A DNA stretch of 64,000 bases from Apostichopus japonicus (GCF_037975245.1 NC_092573.1:9458001-9522000); one strand, 5' to 3'; counted from the first letter of the stretch, positions 1 to 13,265 are shown. Notes: a model not told the origin generated them from the letters alone. A program made the numbers and translations.

Positions 1-2982
1 TACCACGGCGGGATTCAAATAAGAAATGCCAGAAATCCTCAAAATGGTCACATGTTCGTTTTGGGTTTACTTAAATTGGTGTTTCTAAATTTTCGAAGGA
101 TCACAAACTGCAGTCCCAGATTCCCAAACCTTGTGTGTGCTTCAATTTGAAACCCTGGTGATATTTTAGAGGAAAGACTAAAAAAAAGAGGGGGCGGGAG
201 AGAACGTCTGTTAATAGAGGGTTAGTCGTACCAAATATATCAATGTTTCTGAGTGAGTGAGCACGTCCTTGTACTTGTATTCCAGCATAGTTACATTCCA
301 GCAAAGTTACATTTCGAAGTCTAGTGTAAATATATTATTAGTAAAAAGGAAGGGGGTTTAGACCACAGCCAACATTGGAAATTTTGTCCCCAGTGCCTGA
401 GGTAATATGGAGCATATTTGGCACCGGGGTTTACCGCAAGGGAAATTACCTGCGTAGGTGTAAACTGAGTAATTGAACCTGGGGGAATTGAGTAGAGCTG
501 TAAGGATTTGGGATTGACGGAAAGCTAGCATGCGGGGGTACCTTAAACGATTCTCCTACAGACTGATCGTCATGGAACAAATCAGAAGTATGTTTGATAG
601 ATCTCATACAGGATTTGATGTGGGGGTTGTTATTAGTTACATTGAAACGTTTTATAGAGAAGAGTTTCGGCATGGAAGTGAAGTCAGTTTGACTAACTGA
701 TTTCGGTTAGATTAGCAGAAGTTTTGGAAAATCTGATATGTTATATCCGTGTCGGATAATTTTAATCCGATTCCGTCGTAACTTCAAAGGAATTATTTTG
801 ACTTTTCTGGGACGGCAGATAATTTTTGACGTTTAAATCGAATGGTCCTGTGGTTTTTAAGGGTTTAGTTCCAAGAAATTGTCATTTTCTTTTCTAGATT
901 TGTCTGTCCAAGAATCGATTTGGTCAATGGCAATAACACCAACATTCTCAACTGTATGATTTGGGTGAAGTTAGATGAAGTGATTGCAAGAGGTTTGTTG
1001 ATCTTTTTTGTTTTGATCGCCAATCTATGTAGAGTCATTGTTATTCTTAGCCTGTTTTTCGAATCTCCCAACGAATTGTAATTTGCGAATATATTGCAGT
1101 AGATGAGGGACATTACTTTTAGATAGGCAGTTTATTTTATTCCGGGTTCGGAACGTGCGTGTAATTTGGTTGCTCTGAAAGGCCCCAGTGGAATTGACAA
1201 GTAAATTAATGATATGATATGACCTCAGGTCATCCTCTATTTAATTCGTTTTATCATGTTTGTAATAAATTTTACTACGTGAGTGAAATAATACGTCGAG
1301 GTAGAATTGAAACAAACCGTGCCGTTTTGCTAGAAAGTTAGGAATAAAGAAAAGGAAAATGACACATTGTATAGTCTTTAACCTGGATAGCATCGAAAGG
1401 CCTACTGAAGTGATGTCAAGGAGAAGACGTAAAGTTCTTTCGATTTAAGAAAAAAAACATACATAATTGTGTTCGTCACCTTATAACCTTGCGTGCAGTT
1501 CTTCTTGGTATTAGATACGTTAGATAATCTGTCCAAAAAACAGCGACTTAAATTGACACCAAATGTGCATGCAATAGTTCGTTTTTCAGGTAAGTGATAT
1601 ATTCTGAAATATCAACTATACTTCGGAACTATCCTGTCGTTGTTTCTTTACTACCCAGAAAGTTAAGAATAAGTTGAGTAGGCTACCATGGTTTTCATGT
1701 TTTCTGGCAATATTACCAAGCTTGGTTTGGTAATCTTACAGATTCACATAATCCCATCAAACGGACATTATTGGCAGCGGGTCACCAAGCAAGTTGCCAT
1801 TTCCTAACAGTGATCCATTCAACATTTGAATCCATCTGGGCATCTTCGGCAAACGTAGAAAGTTCGGCAAAGTTAAACCTACCGACTTCCAGAAATATCT
1901 GTTATAAACTCTTCGTCATGCGCATGAGAATGGTTTTAATTTAAGTTTGAATCAAATCAATATTCTCGCTTTACAAATAATTTAATTACACAATTAACAA
2001 CATATTTATTCCATTAGTTCACAGTACCAATCAAAGTCTTATGGAATGTAAATAACAGTGAATCTAAAAATTCTGCCCAGACTTTAGATAAAGTGCTGCC
2101 TTATGTATAGGCCATTAGCATTTTAAATTAAATGCCCAGAGTATTTTATAGTGAGGCAGGGTACTGACGGGAGAGACTAGGCTACCGTACTAATGTTTAA
2201 AGTGAGGGACTGTATGGAGTGTGGTGCAGGACTGCGTAATCTTTAACAATGTAATGAGGTAAGAATAAGTTGAGACTGTGTCATGTCGCATTAGAATGCT
2301 TGCGGTAGTTTATTCATCGTACGTGGAACACATTTGGTCAGTATATACTTAAGAAAAATACCTAAAATCGAATTGGAACTTTTCTTTTTCCTAGCCTCTT
2401 AAACTCACTTACCGACCGTATAGGCCAATGCTACGATAGGGCACAGAGGCCTGGATATCAAGGTAGATATTGTTATGTCCTATGGACTTTGAAAAAATCG
2501 CATTGCCTCAAGTGAACATAACGTACATTTAGATTAACTGCAGGTGATCTAGTCCCTTGGAATGAAATGACCTACCGGTCAAGGAAAGGTATACTAGCCA
2601 GGCTGCCTATATTAACGTTAGTAATGGATACCGATAACATTAGGAACGCTAGGAAGGTAGAGCCATGTCCGAGGCTCTTTGCCAACAGAATATAAATGTT
2701 ATGCAATAAACTGGGGATTGACGATAATTTATTGAATAATTTCAATTATATATTGCTTCCAAAATGAACTACATGTAGACTAACGTACAGCCATAGCTGT
2801 AACGTTAGACCTATGCATGTATGTAAACACATAGGTCTATATAGCCTTGTTTTACAGTCGCTGGTCAAACTTCAACTTCAAAATCGGTTTTTAAAATTAT
2901 CGATGCCATATTTCTGACGATTGCAGTATACGTCGATTGATTTTGTTCAATATTCAGAAGTAGTGTTTGCATTACCCTCTTA

Positions 2983-3066
<84 letters not shown>

Positions 3067-3346
3067 TTCATTACATAATAATGTAGGAGTTGGTTAAAAT
3101 TTCCGCCTGTATAGAGTTCGAGTTGAGTACCTTCTGGAAGGCTGCAAGGTGCTCACTGTAGTGTGTTTCCAACGTCACATATGACATACTAATTGTGATA
3201 CTTCATATTAAAACCTCTTTCCAACGACACAAATAACTGGAATAATGGCCCACTTAAAGTGTAGTGTTCAGTGGTCATAGACGACGTGACAAGCAATGAT
3301 GAGATTATCATGATAAATGTATGTAACCTTTCCATCTCTTTGATAG
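1..3346. other. Presumed intron 1 of gene A (left edge)
   Basis: No coding exon is recognisable. The first ~60 bases resemble the stretch starting near 17053 in intron 1 of gene B. The part from ~1960 to ~2720 aligns with ~17610 to ~18340, so this is the homologous first intron. By that alignment, exon 1 of gene A should lie about 1.2 kb left of the window. About 1.9 kb (60-1960) has no counterpart in gene B. Confidence 0.6.
2986..3062. repeat. (TA)n microsatellite, ~38 units
   Basis: This is an essentially uninterrupted TA run in intron 1 of gene A. The corresponding part of gene B intron 1 lacks it. Confidence 0.97.
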
Positions 3347-3637
3347 CATGCGCAATGCAGAATTCATTTTACGGAGGGCGACTAACCTTAGTTGATGAAG
3401 GAGACCTCCGTCAGGGCAGTGCTCCTCCTTGGGCTAATCAAAGACTCTTTGTCTTCAAGATGCCGCCATCTTTCTTCAAAGGTGGACACTATCACTCCAA
3501 GTTTGGGCACCGTGGCTTCGTTCGTATCTGGATGCCAGAGGAAGCACCATGCAGTGGAGATAGATCGCAACACGTGTTTCCATCGGAGATAACCGAACAA
3601 GCATTCTGTCTTGACTCAAGCTTACCTTGTTACCAAA
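3347..3637 (+). CDS. Gene A exon 2: unrecognised N-terminal domain
   Basis: This 291-bp symmetric (1-1) exon runs from an acceptor ending TTTGATAG to the donor GTAAGG. It encodes about 97 residues with landmarks FYGGRL, PPWA, FKMPPSFFKGG, RIWMPEEAPC and a C-terminal FCLD...LPCYQ. It has four cysteines; the gene B version has five because HVF here is HVC there. I do not recognise the fold. Conservation of the same exon in both duplicates, with identical splice phases, is the main evidence that it codes. Confidence 0.8.
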
Positions 3638-6600
3638 GTAAGGAACTTTAGGCATACAAATTTAACCGTAAAGTTCATTAGACCCCTCCCCTTCTTCACT
3701 ACCGACTGTACGTACCAGTGCTAACGAGTACAAAACGTATAACAGTGATATGTGGTAAGTTTGATTTTAATGACATATATCATTGTAAGGTTATAATTTA
3801 AGACACATTTTACGGCCCTACTTCTAAACCTTAAGTAGATTGTAAAGCCCAAAATACAGGAACAAACCTTGTACATGCATAAGTGCGTGTACTAAACATC
3901 ACATTTCGTTAGTTAACTATCATGGAGAATAGTCGGTCGTCCTTGTACATAGATAACAGTGAGAAAATCTGCAAAGCAGTATCCTTATTTTTTTTTATTA
4001 ACTTGAAAGAAATCCATTCAAGTTCTAAGCCTTGACAATTAATTAACAATTTTGTATACGGTTTTATGATTTGTTGACGGGAATCACGTATGCCATTTGA
4101 CGCACCTTAACTCTTTGTCACATGCCGGAATATTCTGGTGTTGGAAAAGGGGAAAGTTTATGAAATAATTTTTTTTATTTTTTATATTGTGTCACGTAAA
4201 TTTCCGCCAGCGTTAGAGATCCCGATACCATCTCTGCAAATGAACCAATCTTCAGTTTTATTTTCATCTTCAGCTCTTATGATGAACGCATCATCTTGCC
4301 AAACAAGGCAAGCAGTTGCGGTTCCCTTTAATTTAACTAATACATTGTCTGTTAACGCAATATTCCTTCAAATGTCTTGCATTAAATAAATAATGTCTAG
4401 TACGAAACAAAATTCGAATGAGCGAAACAAGACTGAAACAATAACATGTGGACTTTTTTTCCAGCGCCACCGTCTTATGACCAGTCGGAGCCACTCGAGT
4501 TTTCAAACATCACTTCAGCAGGTATAACAGTCACGTGGCCAGCTTGGGACGAGACGGTCGACCATGGTCACGGTCCCATTGTTGAGTATAGGATACAAAT
4601 AAAAGGACCAGGAGAAGAAAAATTCACCGAAATACCAAAAGGAAGACAACTCTCTCATCAATTCACCGGTTTGAGAGAAAATGCTGATTACAAATTTCGG
4701 ATCAGTGTTATCAGAGACCATCCCTTTGGAGAAGGAACACCAAGTAACGAACAAACAGGCAGAACATCCGGTATGGACATAAACTTTACATAAAACTCTT
4801 TAGGCGACTAGTTAATACTTGTGCAATGATTAGACAACAAAGGGAAATAGTTTTACATCATCATTATGAACTTAACGGTAATAAGGTGTCACAAAGGGCG
4901 CGCAGTTACGCTGTGTTATTCCTACAAACATACGTCTGCGGCACTGTACGCACACTGATATGATGCACTAATTACCTCCCTACTTTGCTGCTCACCCACC
5001 CCTGTGTGTTGCGTGTTTTCCATAACAACTTCTGGTGTATTTATTAACAGATTGAGCAACATAGTAAAAAAAAGAGGATAGAAAACTTACAACTCAATAA
5101 CAGATTCCAGAGAGTTCAAATTGGAGAGAAAACTGAACAGAAACATATAGCTACATATTTTGTCAATAGGAAAAACTTTGTGGTACATTGTCTATGCCAT
5201 CTATGGTTGGATAAGCTTCAAATTGACTTTAGCAGAGATCCTTTTTAAAATGGGCTTGTTGTGAGTACTCACTTGTACTCTAGCTTTGTTATCCGTACTC
5301 GAACTGATCCTCGTGGAATTGTACTGGTAATGTACAGTATTGCTGTCGGTGCAAATATCATGTACGATACTCAGTGTTCAGAGCTTCGTACTCGAACTGG
5401 GACACATACCAATAGTACTTGTACATCGTACACATTTTGCTGGACTGGTATTTACAAACCTTCTTTGAAGTGAAAACCTGGTGACTGCATGCATTTCTTT
5501 TAATTATCGAGTTATTAAAGACAATTCTGTGCACTACAAATGTATAACATAATGTTTAATGGCTAAAGTGACGTTTCCTTAGCGATTTTCATGAATTTAA
5601 AGATAACATGTTTGTTTTCAGGTACCTTACCTTCTCCCCAGTGGTCGAGGAACGCATTGCCAAGATACCATTGAGTAAACGAGAATTTGCCTTCATTCTA
5701 AAAAGCAGCCCTTCATTGTGGTTTAAAACATGTTAATCTACTGCATGGTTCATTGACGATGATTGATTTTTTGCGGTATTTTCCCAGTCTTGTAAAATAG
5801 GTACGTTGAACTATAACTCGAACGAGAATGCAACAGTTTAGATTTAAGTTCATTATTTTTTAGCAAATTGCTTATGTTTCGTTTTCTAGGAGCACCATTG
5901 TACGCAAACCCGGAACCATTGGAATTTAAAGATGTTACCTCATCTGGGATAACAGTCACATGGCCAGCATGGGACCCAATATTCGACACTGGGACTGGTC
6001 CAGTGACCGGTTACATGATCATGTACCGCGAAGAGGGTCATATAACATGGACGAGCAAAGAAACAGAGAGTCTCTCTGTTCAGTTAACCGACCTAACCGA
6101 AGAAACGGCATACGAGGTAGCGATCAAGCTAAAATATAAACAGGGAAACTATACAGAGCAAAGTACCACACAGATGGTCCATACAAGTCTTGCAGGTGAG
6201 TTCTTTTAACTATGTTTGTGTTTCATTCATTACTGATTGACAGAAGCTCAATGTCGGGCTTCTATGCAAACAAGTGGGCCTCATATTAAAAGATTAAACA
6301 CTTTGTATTTTACCCCTCTGTCCCTATATCAGCCTTTTTCAAAAGAAACGTATTCTAAAAAGATGCACCTAATGTGGATGAAACATATTTTTGAGAAATA
6401 TTACATCCCTGAATTTCAAAGCATCAGTGATCATAACTAAACTTACTATCATTTTACTTCAAAGACAGGACATATTTCTTAAATGTATAATTATGTTGCT
6501 AGAAAGTTTAATGTGCTCTAATGGTTACAAAGCAGGTTCAAAGGATAAAATTTACGCAAGATGTTATTTTTTATTCTTTCTATAAACTGTTTAAATATAT

Positions 6601-9600
6601 CACTATACTATCGGTCCAGTTTATGATGCTAAACCCCTTTAAATTTATATAATTTGTTTTGAGACATGCTCCTTTAAACATATGAGGCACACCGCACAGA
6701 CTATGTGGTCAGTTATTCAAACATGCTTTTTAAATTTTGCAACACGAGATGTTGAATACCATTTAATGATTCTCTGTTGTATACATGAAGGGGGGTTAAG
6801 AGCAAGATTTAATTTAAACATTTTAAACAATGGATTAACACTTAGGCCTTCACAAAGGGGCTGACTTCGTCATCAGTTTTACCCAAAAGTATCATTTTTG
6901 AGATTCTGAATTTATTGGTTTAAAGCTGAATTTCTTGAAAACCTGAATGCCTATAGAAAACCTAGTTTGCAGTCTTTTCTTGCTTCTCTGTTATCTTTAA
7001 AAATTCATGACTGAAGTTCTGCATAAAGTCATCTATTGACTACCACAAAAAACATTGTTACACATTTTCTTAATGTGGATTACTCCTTATCACCTATTAG
7101 AGCCACCGTCATTTGCAAACCCCGAACCGTTGGAATTCAGAGATGTAACGTCGTCTAGTGTGACAGTTTCGTGGCCAGAGTGGGACCCCAGAGCCGACTC
7201 AGGTACTGGTCCAGTAACCCGCTACAAAATATACTACCGACAAGAAGGTAACGGAGAATGGAAAACCGAAGAAACGAGTGGGACATTTGTTTCGTTAACT
7301 GAGCTAACCGACGGTACGGCATACGAGGTAGCAGTCAGTCTCGAAGACAGGAATGGAGATTACACAAATGCAAGTGTTGCACAAATAGCCACTACTGCTT
7401 GTGAAGGTAACGTGTGTTTGTTTTTTTGGTTATTTCGGGAAACATGGACAATTTAATTTTGCTGTTGAAGCACGTTTCATGTACACAGGATACGAGAGGT
7501 TAGATTGAAAGATGGAACGGAGGACATCATTAAGGTATGTTTTTGTTTAGTTTGAGAATTTTACGGGGACAATCCTTTTACATATATTGGTCGTTCACAT
7601 CTAAATTGGAATATTGAAATTCGTCTTCTTTGTCAATGTATATTTGCTGTATTCTCCTGACCGTATATTCAAACAAATTCAATGTAGTCAGACTCACAAG
7701 CAGAAGACTGTCATCCCCCCCCCCCACCCCCTCGAAACATAAACAGACTACTATCCCTCTGATTTGAGCTACCACCATAGGTACAACGAAAACTACACAA
7801 GTTATACAGGACACACATATTGCGCCCCCCCCTTAGACTTCGTTTCCCCTTCTTAAAATGTTGCCCCCCCCCACCCTCTCTCTCCTAAAGTTCAGACTGC
7901 GGACCTGTTCACGAGACTTAAAGACTAAAAGTAGCAAAATGACAAAGAATGTGAACAAAGTTGTCACCGCAGAAAATTGTGATTATAAGCAAAAGCTTAT
8001 AAACGTCAAATATACTACTACATGTGTCTATAATATACTTTCGTCAGATTTGGTTATTACTGACCTCAATTATACATCATTATCAAAACGTGTGGGATAT
8101 GCAAGAGCTATCGTGATGTGGTCGGTGGAGGGAGTCACGGATTCGTGCAGGGTTCTAAGTCAAAGTCTCTCTTTCCGGCTGTTGGATATCCTTGAATGCG
8201 GCGGAGTGCCACCAACAGTGGATGTAAAACCAAGGGTAGTTCACGTGGAGGATGGTGAAGCAAGGAAAAGAACAGTAATTCATTTGAAGGCGAACTCTCT
8301 GTACAACCTTACTTTGCGCCTGAACACGCAAACGGGGACGAATAAGAGGTCCCTGTCGATACAAACAGTAACAACGAGTAAGTCTAGTCGATATAGGTCA
8401 GTGGCGTCTGCGAGCAAAAAGGGAGGCATGGCCCCACCTCCGCGGATCGTCAGTCGGGGAGAAATAGTCAGTCGGGGGGGGGGGGTGTATTTGTATTCAC
8501 CGAGAAGGAAAACCTTTTGTTTAGGGTAATTATATCGAACCTATTTAATTTTTAAATATGACTCAAAATGCACAATTTGATGTCGAAAACATTAAATTTT
8601 TCTTTCTAGCCAAGGACACTTACTTTCATAATTCTAACATTGTTTCGACATTGGGTTTAAATAATATCATAAAGCATAATGATCAAAATTAAGAACGCAT
8701 GTCCAAACCTGTTATAACCTCCCTCGTGGGCAAACTGTGTATTGATTTCAGCCGCATGATTGATCCAACAGGCATCGTTGGGGCCTTGAAACGAACTTGG
8801 CACTTCGGAAGAAAACTAGCATCTTTCGAAGAAATCGATATATGGAAAATATTAACCTTGTTTGGAGCTGCCAGGGATTAAGACCTAGCGGTTCACCAGT
8901 TCCGAGCCGGTGAACGGGTAGGCCAGTACGCCCGGCCTCCCTATTACTGAAACTACAAGGGTCTGAGAATATAGTGATATCACCAAAAAGCTTATTGTTT
9001 TATAATAGTCATAAGCGACGGTCTAGAAATTGTGATTATCCCTGCAAAGATGTTGCAATTTTAAGCAGTGATGTTACAAACCATGACAAAATTGGATGAA
9101 ACAGCGAGTTCAAAAGGTAGCAAAACGTTTTATTTGTGTTATATGTATCGTGCACAATTAGCATAATACCGTTGTATGCAAATGGTGAGCAGATAACGTA
9201 AGGGACGCCACTTGAAGGTTAATTATCCAGTCACACAATTCGTTACTCACATGATTCAGGGAATTAACAGTATGTAACAAAATGTATTAGTGTCATATAA
9301 TTTTCATTTCTTTTGTTTTCAAGGACCAACTGGTGAACCAACAAATCTTGAGTCGGAAATGAACAATAGCGATATGGTTTTCCGCTGGAATAAACCCAAG
9401 TGTTCTAAACGTAATGGCCCTATAAACAGTTATCATTATACGGTAGCCACATTTATGCCAAATGCAACGAATCCAGCTCCGGTTATCGCCGAGCACACTG
9501 AGGACAACAAAATACGTCTCAGAGAAGATGACCCGAGGATATGGCCGAATGAACAATATGTATTTACGGTCAGAGCAACGACTGGCACGGGCAGTGGTGT

Positions 9601-9685
9601 TTTGAGTTCCCCAACAACTGATATGCAATTTGTGTTTGAGTCTCAGCATGGAGCTATCACCGATATCATGGTCTCAGTAACATGA
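3347..9685 (+). CDS. Gene A: secreted FN3-repeat protein (exons 2-7; exon 1 off window)
   Basis: Six exons, 3347-3637, 4465-4770, 5890-6195, 7101-7406, 8048-8377 and 9324-9685, join in one open frame. Every intron is phase 1 with GT..AG ends. Domain order is an unrecognised N-terminal domain, three FN3 domains, a divergent FN3-like domain and a final FN3. If exon 1 matches that of gene B (85 nt of CDS), the full protein would be about 661 residues. No membrane segment is seen, so a secreted or matrix protein is inferred; FN3 domains usually bind protein partners. I cannot name an orthologue. Receptor ectodomains such as Tie or receptor phosphatases also carry FN3 arrays, but no kinase or phosphatase exon is present and the frame ends at 9685. 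Confidence 0.82.
4465..4770 (+). CDS. Gene A exon 3: FN3 domain 1
   Basis: One FN3 domain fills this 306-bp phase 1-1 exon. The B-strand motif TVTWPAWDE and an F-strand motif YKFRISV are visible. Bases 4530-4683 are identical to 20841-20994 in gene B over 154 positions, unlike the neighbouring exons and introns. Confidence 0.88.
5890..6195 (+). CDS. Gene A exon 4: FN3 domain 2
   Basis: Another 306-bp phase 1-1 exon. It carries NPEPLEF, TVTWPAWDP, GTGPVTGY and AYEVAIKL, all standard FN3 strand positions. It is very close to exon 5 (shared NPEPLEF, DVTSS, GTGPVT and TAYEVA motifs), so the two arose by internal exon duplication before the gene itself duplicated. Confidence 0.88.
7101..7406 (+). 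CDS. Gene A exon 5: FN3 domain 3
   Basis: 306 bp, phase 1-1, acceptor ..CCTATTAG and donor GTAACG. The domain contains TVSWPEWDP, GTGPVTRYKIYYRQEG and AYEVAVSL, and ends in TTACEG. The single cysteine near its end is shared with gene B and with the gene C relic. Confidence 0.88.
8048..8377 (+). CDS. Gene A exon 6: divergent FN3-like domain
   Basis: This 330-bp phase 1-1 exon encodes 110 residues. An FN3-like tryptophan strand (AIVMWSVEG) and a Y-corner strand (LYNLTLRL) remain, but the middle is longer and contains a cysteine pair (DSC and LEC). The open frame extends well upstream and downstream, but gene B shares only the part between the AG at 8046 and the GTAAGT at 8378 as conserved protein. 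Confidence 0.82.
9324..9685 (+). CDS. Gene A exon 7: last FN3 domain and stop
   Basis: The exon opens with PTGEPTNL after a pyrimidine-rich acceptor. It shows FN3 strands MVFRWNKPKC and QYVFTVRATTGTG. After FVFES the frame continues 13 more codons to TGA at 9683-9685. In gene B the same point is followed at once by TAG, so the C-terminal tail is specific to this copy. No transmembrane or GPI-type tail follows. Confidence 0.8.
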
Positions 9686-9845
9686 AGCAGAGAGCAACTA
9701 CTCTACTTCCTGCATGCATGTTAACCGGCGCTATGCCATGTTACTTGCGGTACTTAAAATATTTATAAGGACGATAAGCATGTAGGTTTCGACTATTCGT
9801 GTTATATTTTTGTTTGTTACAAGACAACATACGGTACCGTCTTGT

Positions 9846-9887
9846 AATAAAACAACTATTGTTGATTTTTTTCACAAATACAATAAA
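9846..9887 (+). terminator. Polyadenylation signals of gene A
   Basis: Two AATAAA hexamers lie at 9846-9851 and 9882-9887, about 160-200 bases after the stop codon. An A-run follows at ~9896. At the equivalent sites of gene B both are mutated (AATAAC and AATACA). Confidence 0.6.
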
Positions 9888-11671
9888 TTGCTCATAAAAA
9901 AAAAAAAAAAAAATTTGTCTATGGTTTTTGGATTTTACGTTCTCTTCACTCCCAAACAAAACTGGCAATGAACCTATCGAGTAGCTCTCCAAAGGGCGAT
10001 TTGGAAAACGGAATGCGCAACTCTCCTTTAACTGTCGAGTGACTCCCTAGCGATTTACGAGAAATCCATATCACAAGCTCTCAGGCAGCAGCCAAAGATG
10101 TAGACAGAGCTACCCCGCGTAGCAACTGTACTTTCTTTCTGTTAAGCACTAAGGAAACATAAGTGGTATGTTACAAAAGTTGTGGGATTTGCAGGGAGAA
10201 GAAATAAAGGAAACGAAACACGAAAAGAAGACTAAGTATACTGTAAAGCATCACCATTACTATACACTGAATTGAACATAATTTGAGCAATCGTCAATCA
10301 CTGTTAATCAAAATTACTTGAAATGTTTGATTCTCCTCGTGATTTGCTATAAAAATAGTTGGTACATTTGTTGGCAACTGGTTGAGAAACGGTAGGACAA
10401 TTCCACAAATTCTAACTTTAGAAAATGTTGTCAAGAATCATCTGTCTCGTGCTGTCCTGTAATACCTGACCACCCAGCCTCTAATTCAATATTCGTTTCG
10501 TTTCATCACTCAGATTAGTACTTTGATCTTTTCAACCGAATGCGATTGAGAGTTTTATTCTATACAATTATGAGATTAGCGAATGCACACGAGACAAGAC
10601 TGAAGAAGAAGTAACTAACAGGAAGCAGGAGTTTGATAAGAGGTTGAAACCTCATTCAAACATTCAATTTGTGCTAATTGCTAATAGAGATGACGTCATT
10701 TTAAATTTACGCAGCCAAGACTAAATTGAAACTCCATCACCACATATTTTATTACCTATACAATAACAATTGTCATTCATTGAAGGTAAAAGATACGTTT
10801 TGCAAAACTTTACTTTTCTTTAAAATTTTGAACCCAATGTGAGCTTGAGACAAACAGTTATAATGTCAGATAATCACACTGAAATACTTTGTTTTTGTTT
10901 CAAATTGACAAATTACTTCCTGCTTCAAATTTGAAAAACATCTTAATAGCTACACACCTTAGTCATTAACATATAGTTAACCATCATCGCACTATCTGTG
11001 ACAAATTCAACTATCAATACACCGCTATGTTGTGCCAACAAATCGACACAAACGTAAACAAAACTTGTACGCGCATGATGATAAATATAATAATATTAAT
11101 AACCTTAATATCTATGTCGTGTAATAACGAGATAAGTAAAATTTGCTCTCTAAAAGTCCCACAAAGTCATTTTCAATCAAATTATGAAAACGTTTGTAGA
11201 TCTTAATCTATATGTGATCTGCTCTGATCTATTTGAATAAATATGCTTTGTAAGTTGTAAGTGATCGCAACATTCGAGTTATGAAGTGCCGTCACGAAAT
11301 GGTTCAACAGCAGCTGTTGCTGTTTCCTTTAAAATTTGAAATGTTTCTATTACGTTGAAATATTACAAAAATGGACCAAACGTTTTATTGATGTTATGCT
11401 GTATCACTGGGTGACTTCATAGTAAGTACATCCTAAAATTTGACGTAGGGAAGGCACAATTAGACAAAAGAAAACATAATATCAATATCTAACCAAATGA
11501 TTAATGTTAACTGCATAATCCAGGGGCAGACAATGAGAAAATTTCAAAATAGGGAAAGACTGAAAATATACATGCAATAAAGTAATTCTTTATATTGTTC
11601 TCTAACTCTATACATGGTGGTCAGAATGTTTTTGGCAGGAGATCTCATCATTTACTCCAGGTAATACCGAT

Positions 11672-11756
11672 GCTGTGACCGAGTGGAAAAAGGCGATGAC
11701 AGTTGGAGCAATGGAGCTTATCAATCGGGAGGTTCGGGGCTCGATCCCCGACAGGA
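11672..11756 (+). tRNA. tRNA-like sequence (pseudogene or SINE head)
   Basis: The stretch has an A-box-like GACCGAGTGG followed by AAGGCG, and a T-arm-like GGTTCGGGGCTCGATCCCC with a good 5-bp stem. This resembles a type II (Ser/Leu) tRNA. Acceptor and anticodon stems do not pair well, so a functional tRNA is unlikely. Confidence 0.45.
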
Positions 11757-11942
11757 TCATAGTATAGTGGATTTATCATACAAGAGCAATCTACGGTCTT
11801 TCCATCTGCAATGACTTTCTAAATTGAAAATATTCCAAATTTGAGTTAAAATGTTTAAATGAAAGCCACCCGACGTAAAAGCTGTTGTCCATAAGCTTCT
11901 CTTACATTCGTGGTCATGTAAGCGTAGTTAAATAACGGCCTG

Positions 11943-11968
11943 ATTATTATTATTATTATTATTATTAT
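11943..11968. repeat. (ATT)n microsatellite
   Basis: About eight to nine perfect ATT units. Confidence 0.95.
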
Positions 11969-12879
11969 AACACACAGTAAGTGGCCAGTGATGTCATTAT
12001 GGTCCAGGTCTTACAAGTTCATCACATTTGTTACGTAATATTAGTGTCCTTGAAATGTGTAACAATTGGAAAATTCTTAACTTCTATATTTGTTGGCTTG
12101 GTAACATAAACTCAAATGTCTCATTTCGTAGCTTATTTCAGTCCTTTCTATATCACTATCCCCCTAATCACCATGATCATGAGATGTTGAAATGTCTGAA
12201 TTCTGTAGAGATTCCTGTATAGACTATGGGGCATGTACCGTCAAAAAGTTTTCAGATCTTGGCTTTTGTGACCCACCTCAAGGGAGACCTTAATTTTTCA
12301 CATGATGTAGACTAGGTGTGTTTATAAAAGAATCTGAACGATCCCACATGGTTGCACAAGTTATTAACGAAAACATAACACGTAATTTATGATGATTTGC
12401 AAACGACTTGAGCAAGCAGCCTACCGTTGATTTTTGCACTGCATATAGTGTCTTTAAACTTAACACGTGTTAACAAGTGTTATAGTACGTGAGGAAGTAG
12501 AGAACTACAAGTACGCCGTACGGAAGTAAGCACTGGGATTTGAATGTGGACTGCAATGATAAGGTCAGGTTAATTGGAAGGTCCAAGTAATACATTGGGG
12601 CTTAGCCTGGGTAGTATTAATATAACTTATAATATATAGTAATATCATATAATCTCATTATAAGTTCATTTTGGTTATTACTAGTCGGCCTGTCACTATC
12701 GTCTAGACTTTGTTTCGTAAACAAAGACATTCAATCAAGACTCGATCTTTCTTAATGAATTTGGCACCAAAAAGTGGAGTATCAAACTTCCTTAATTAAA
12801 GAGGGGCGAGGGGAAAGGGGTGGGGAGTTGGGCTTTCACGTCTACGCCTCGATACCATACCTTACAAAAAGCTCATGCT

Positions 12880-13265
12880 TTTGCTCTGGAAATTGTGTTA
12901 TTTCCCAAGGAAAACAGCCAATTTCCCCCTGGAAAGCATCAAGTCCCACGGGAAATTTTAGAATCCCATAGGAAATCATTGTACTTCGCATAAAGAACTA
13001 GAGGTTACCACATAATTCCCTCTGAGAAATGCAAACTTTTCAGAGGGAATTGGGAAATCCTTTGGGAGATTGTCATTTCCCCGTGGAATGTACCAAAAAT
13101 TTCATAACAAACAGTGATTTCACGTGGGCAATGATAGTTGTTTTAGACGGAAAAGTTAATTTCCTACAAACGAGTTCATTTTCCCATAAAATCCCCACAG
13201 AAAATAAAAACAGTTTATGGGGTTTTCGAAACCCTGTAGGAAATGACAAGCCCACGTGGGACTCA
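12880..13265. repeat. Array of short ATTTCC/GGAAAT palindromic motifs
   Basis: About fourteen copies of ATTTCC or its complement GGAAAT occur in under 400 bases, often facing each other across a few bases (for example CCCACGGGAAAT, CCCATAGGAAAT, AGGGAATTGGGAAAT). There is no fixed period. An old foldback-type MITE is possible. Confidence 0.5.

Larger units (their letters stand above)
1960..11480 (+). repeat. Tandem segmental duplication, copy 1
   Basis: This block matches 17610-26850 through exons, introns and 3' flank. Anchors are the block near 2150 versus 17750, all six exon pairs, the 3' flank near 9960-10190 versus 25110-25330, and the block near 11290-11470 versus 26680-26840. The offset changes from about 15.65 kb at the left to 15.38 kb at the right, so indels have accumulated. 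Outer limits are judged by eye. Confidence 0.85.

Noticed and set aside
2986-3062. TA tract as a possible origin or matrix-attachment site
   Set aside because: It is a plain microsatellite, with similar ones near 43150 and 44891; nothing around it supports a function.
7858-8529. A single 223-codon frame
   Set aside because: Only 8048-8377 is conserved with gene B and bounded by splice sites; the flanking codons are intron read-through.
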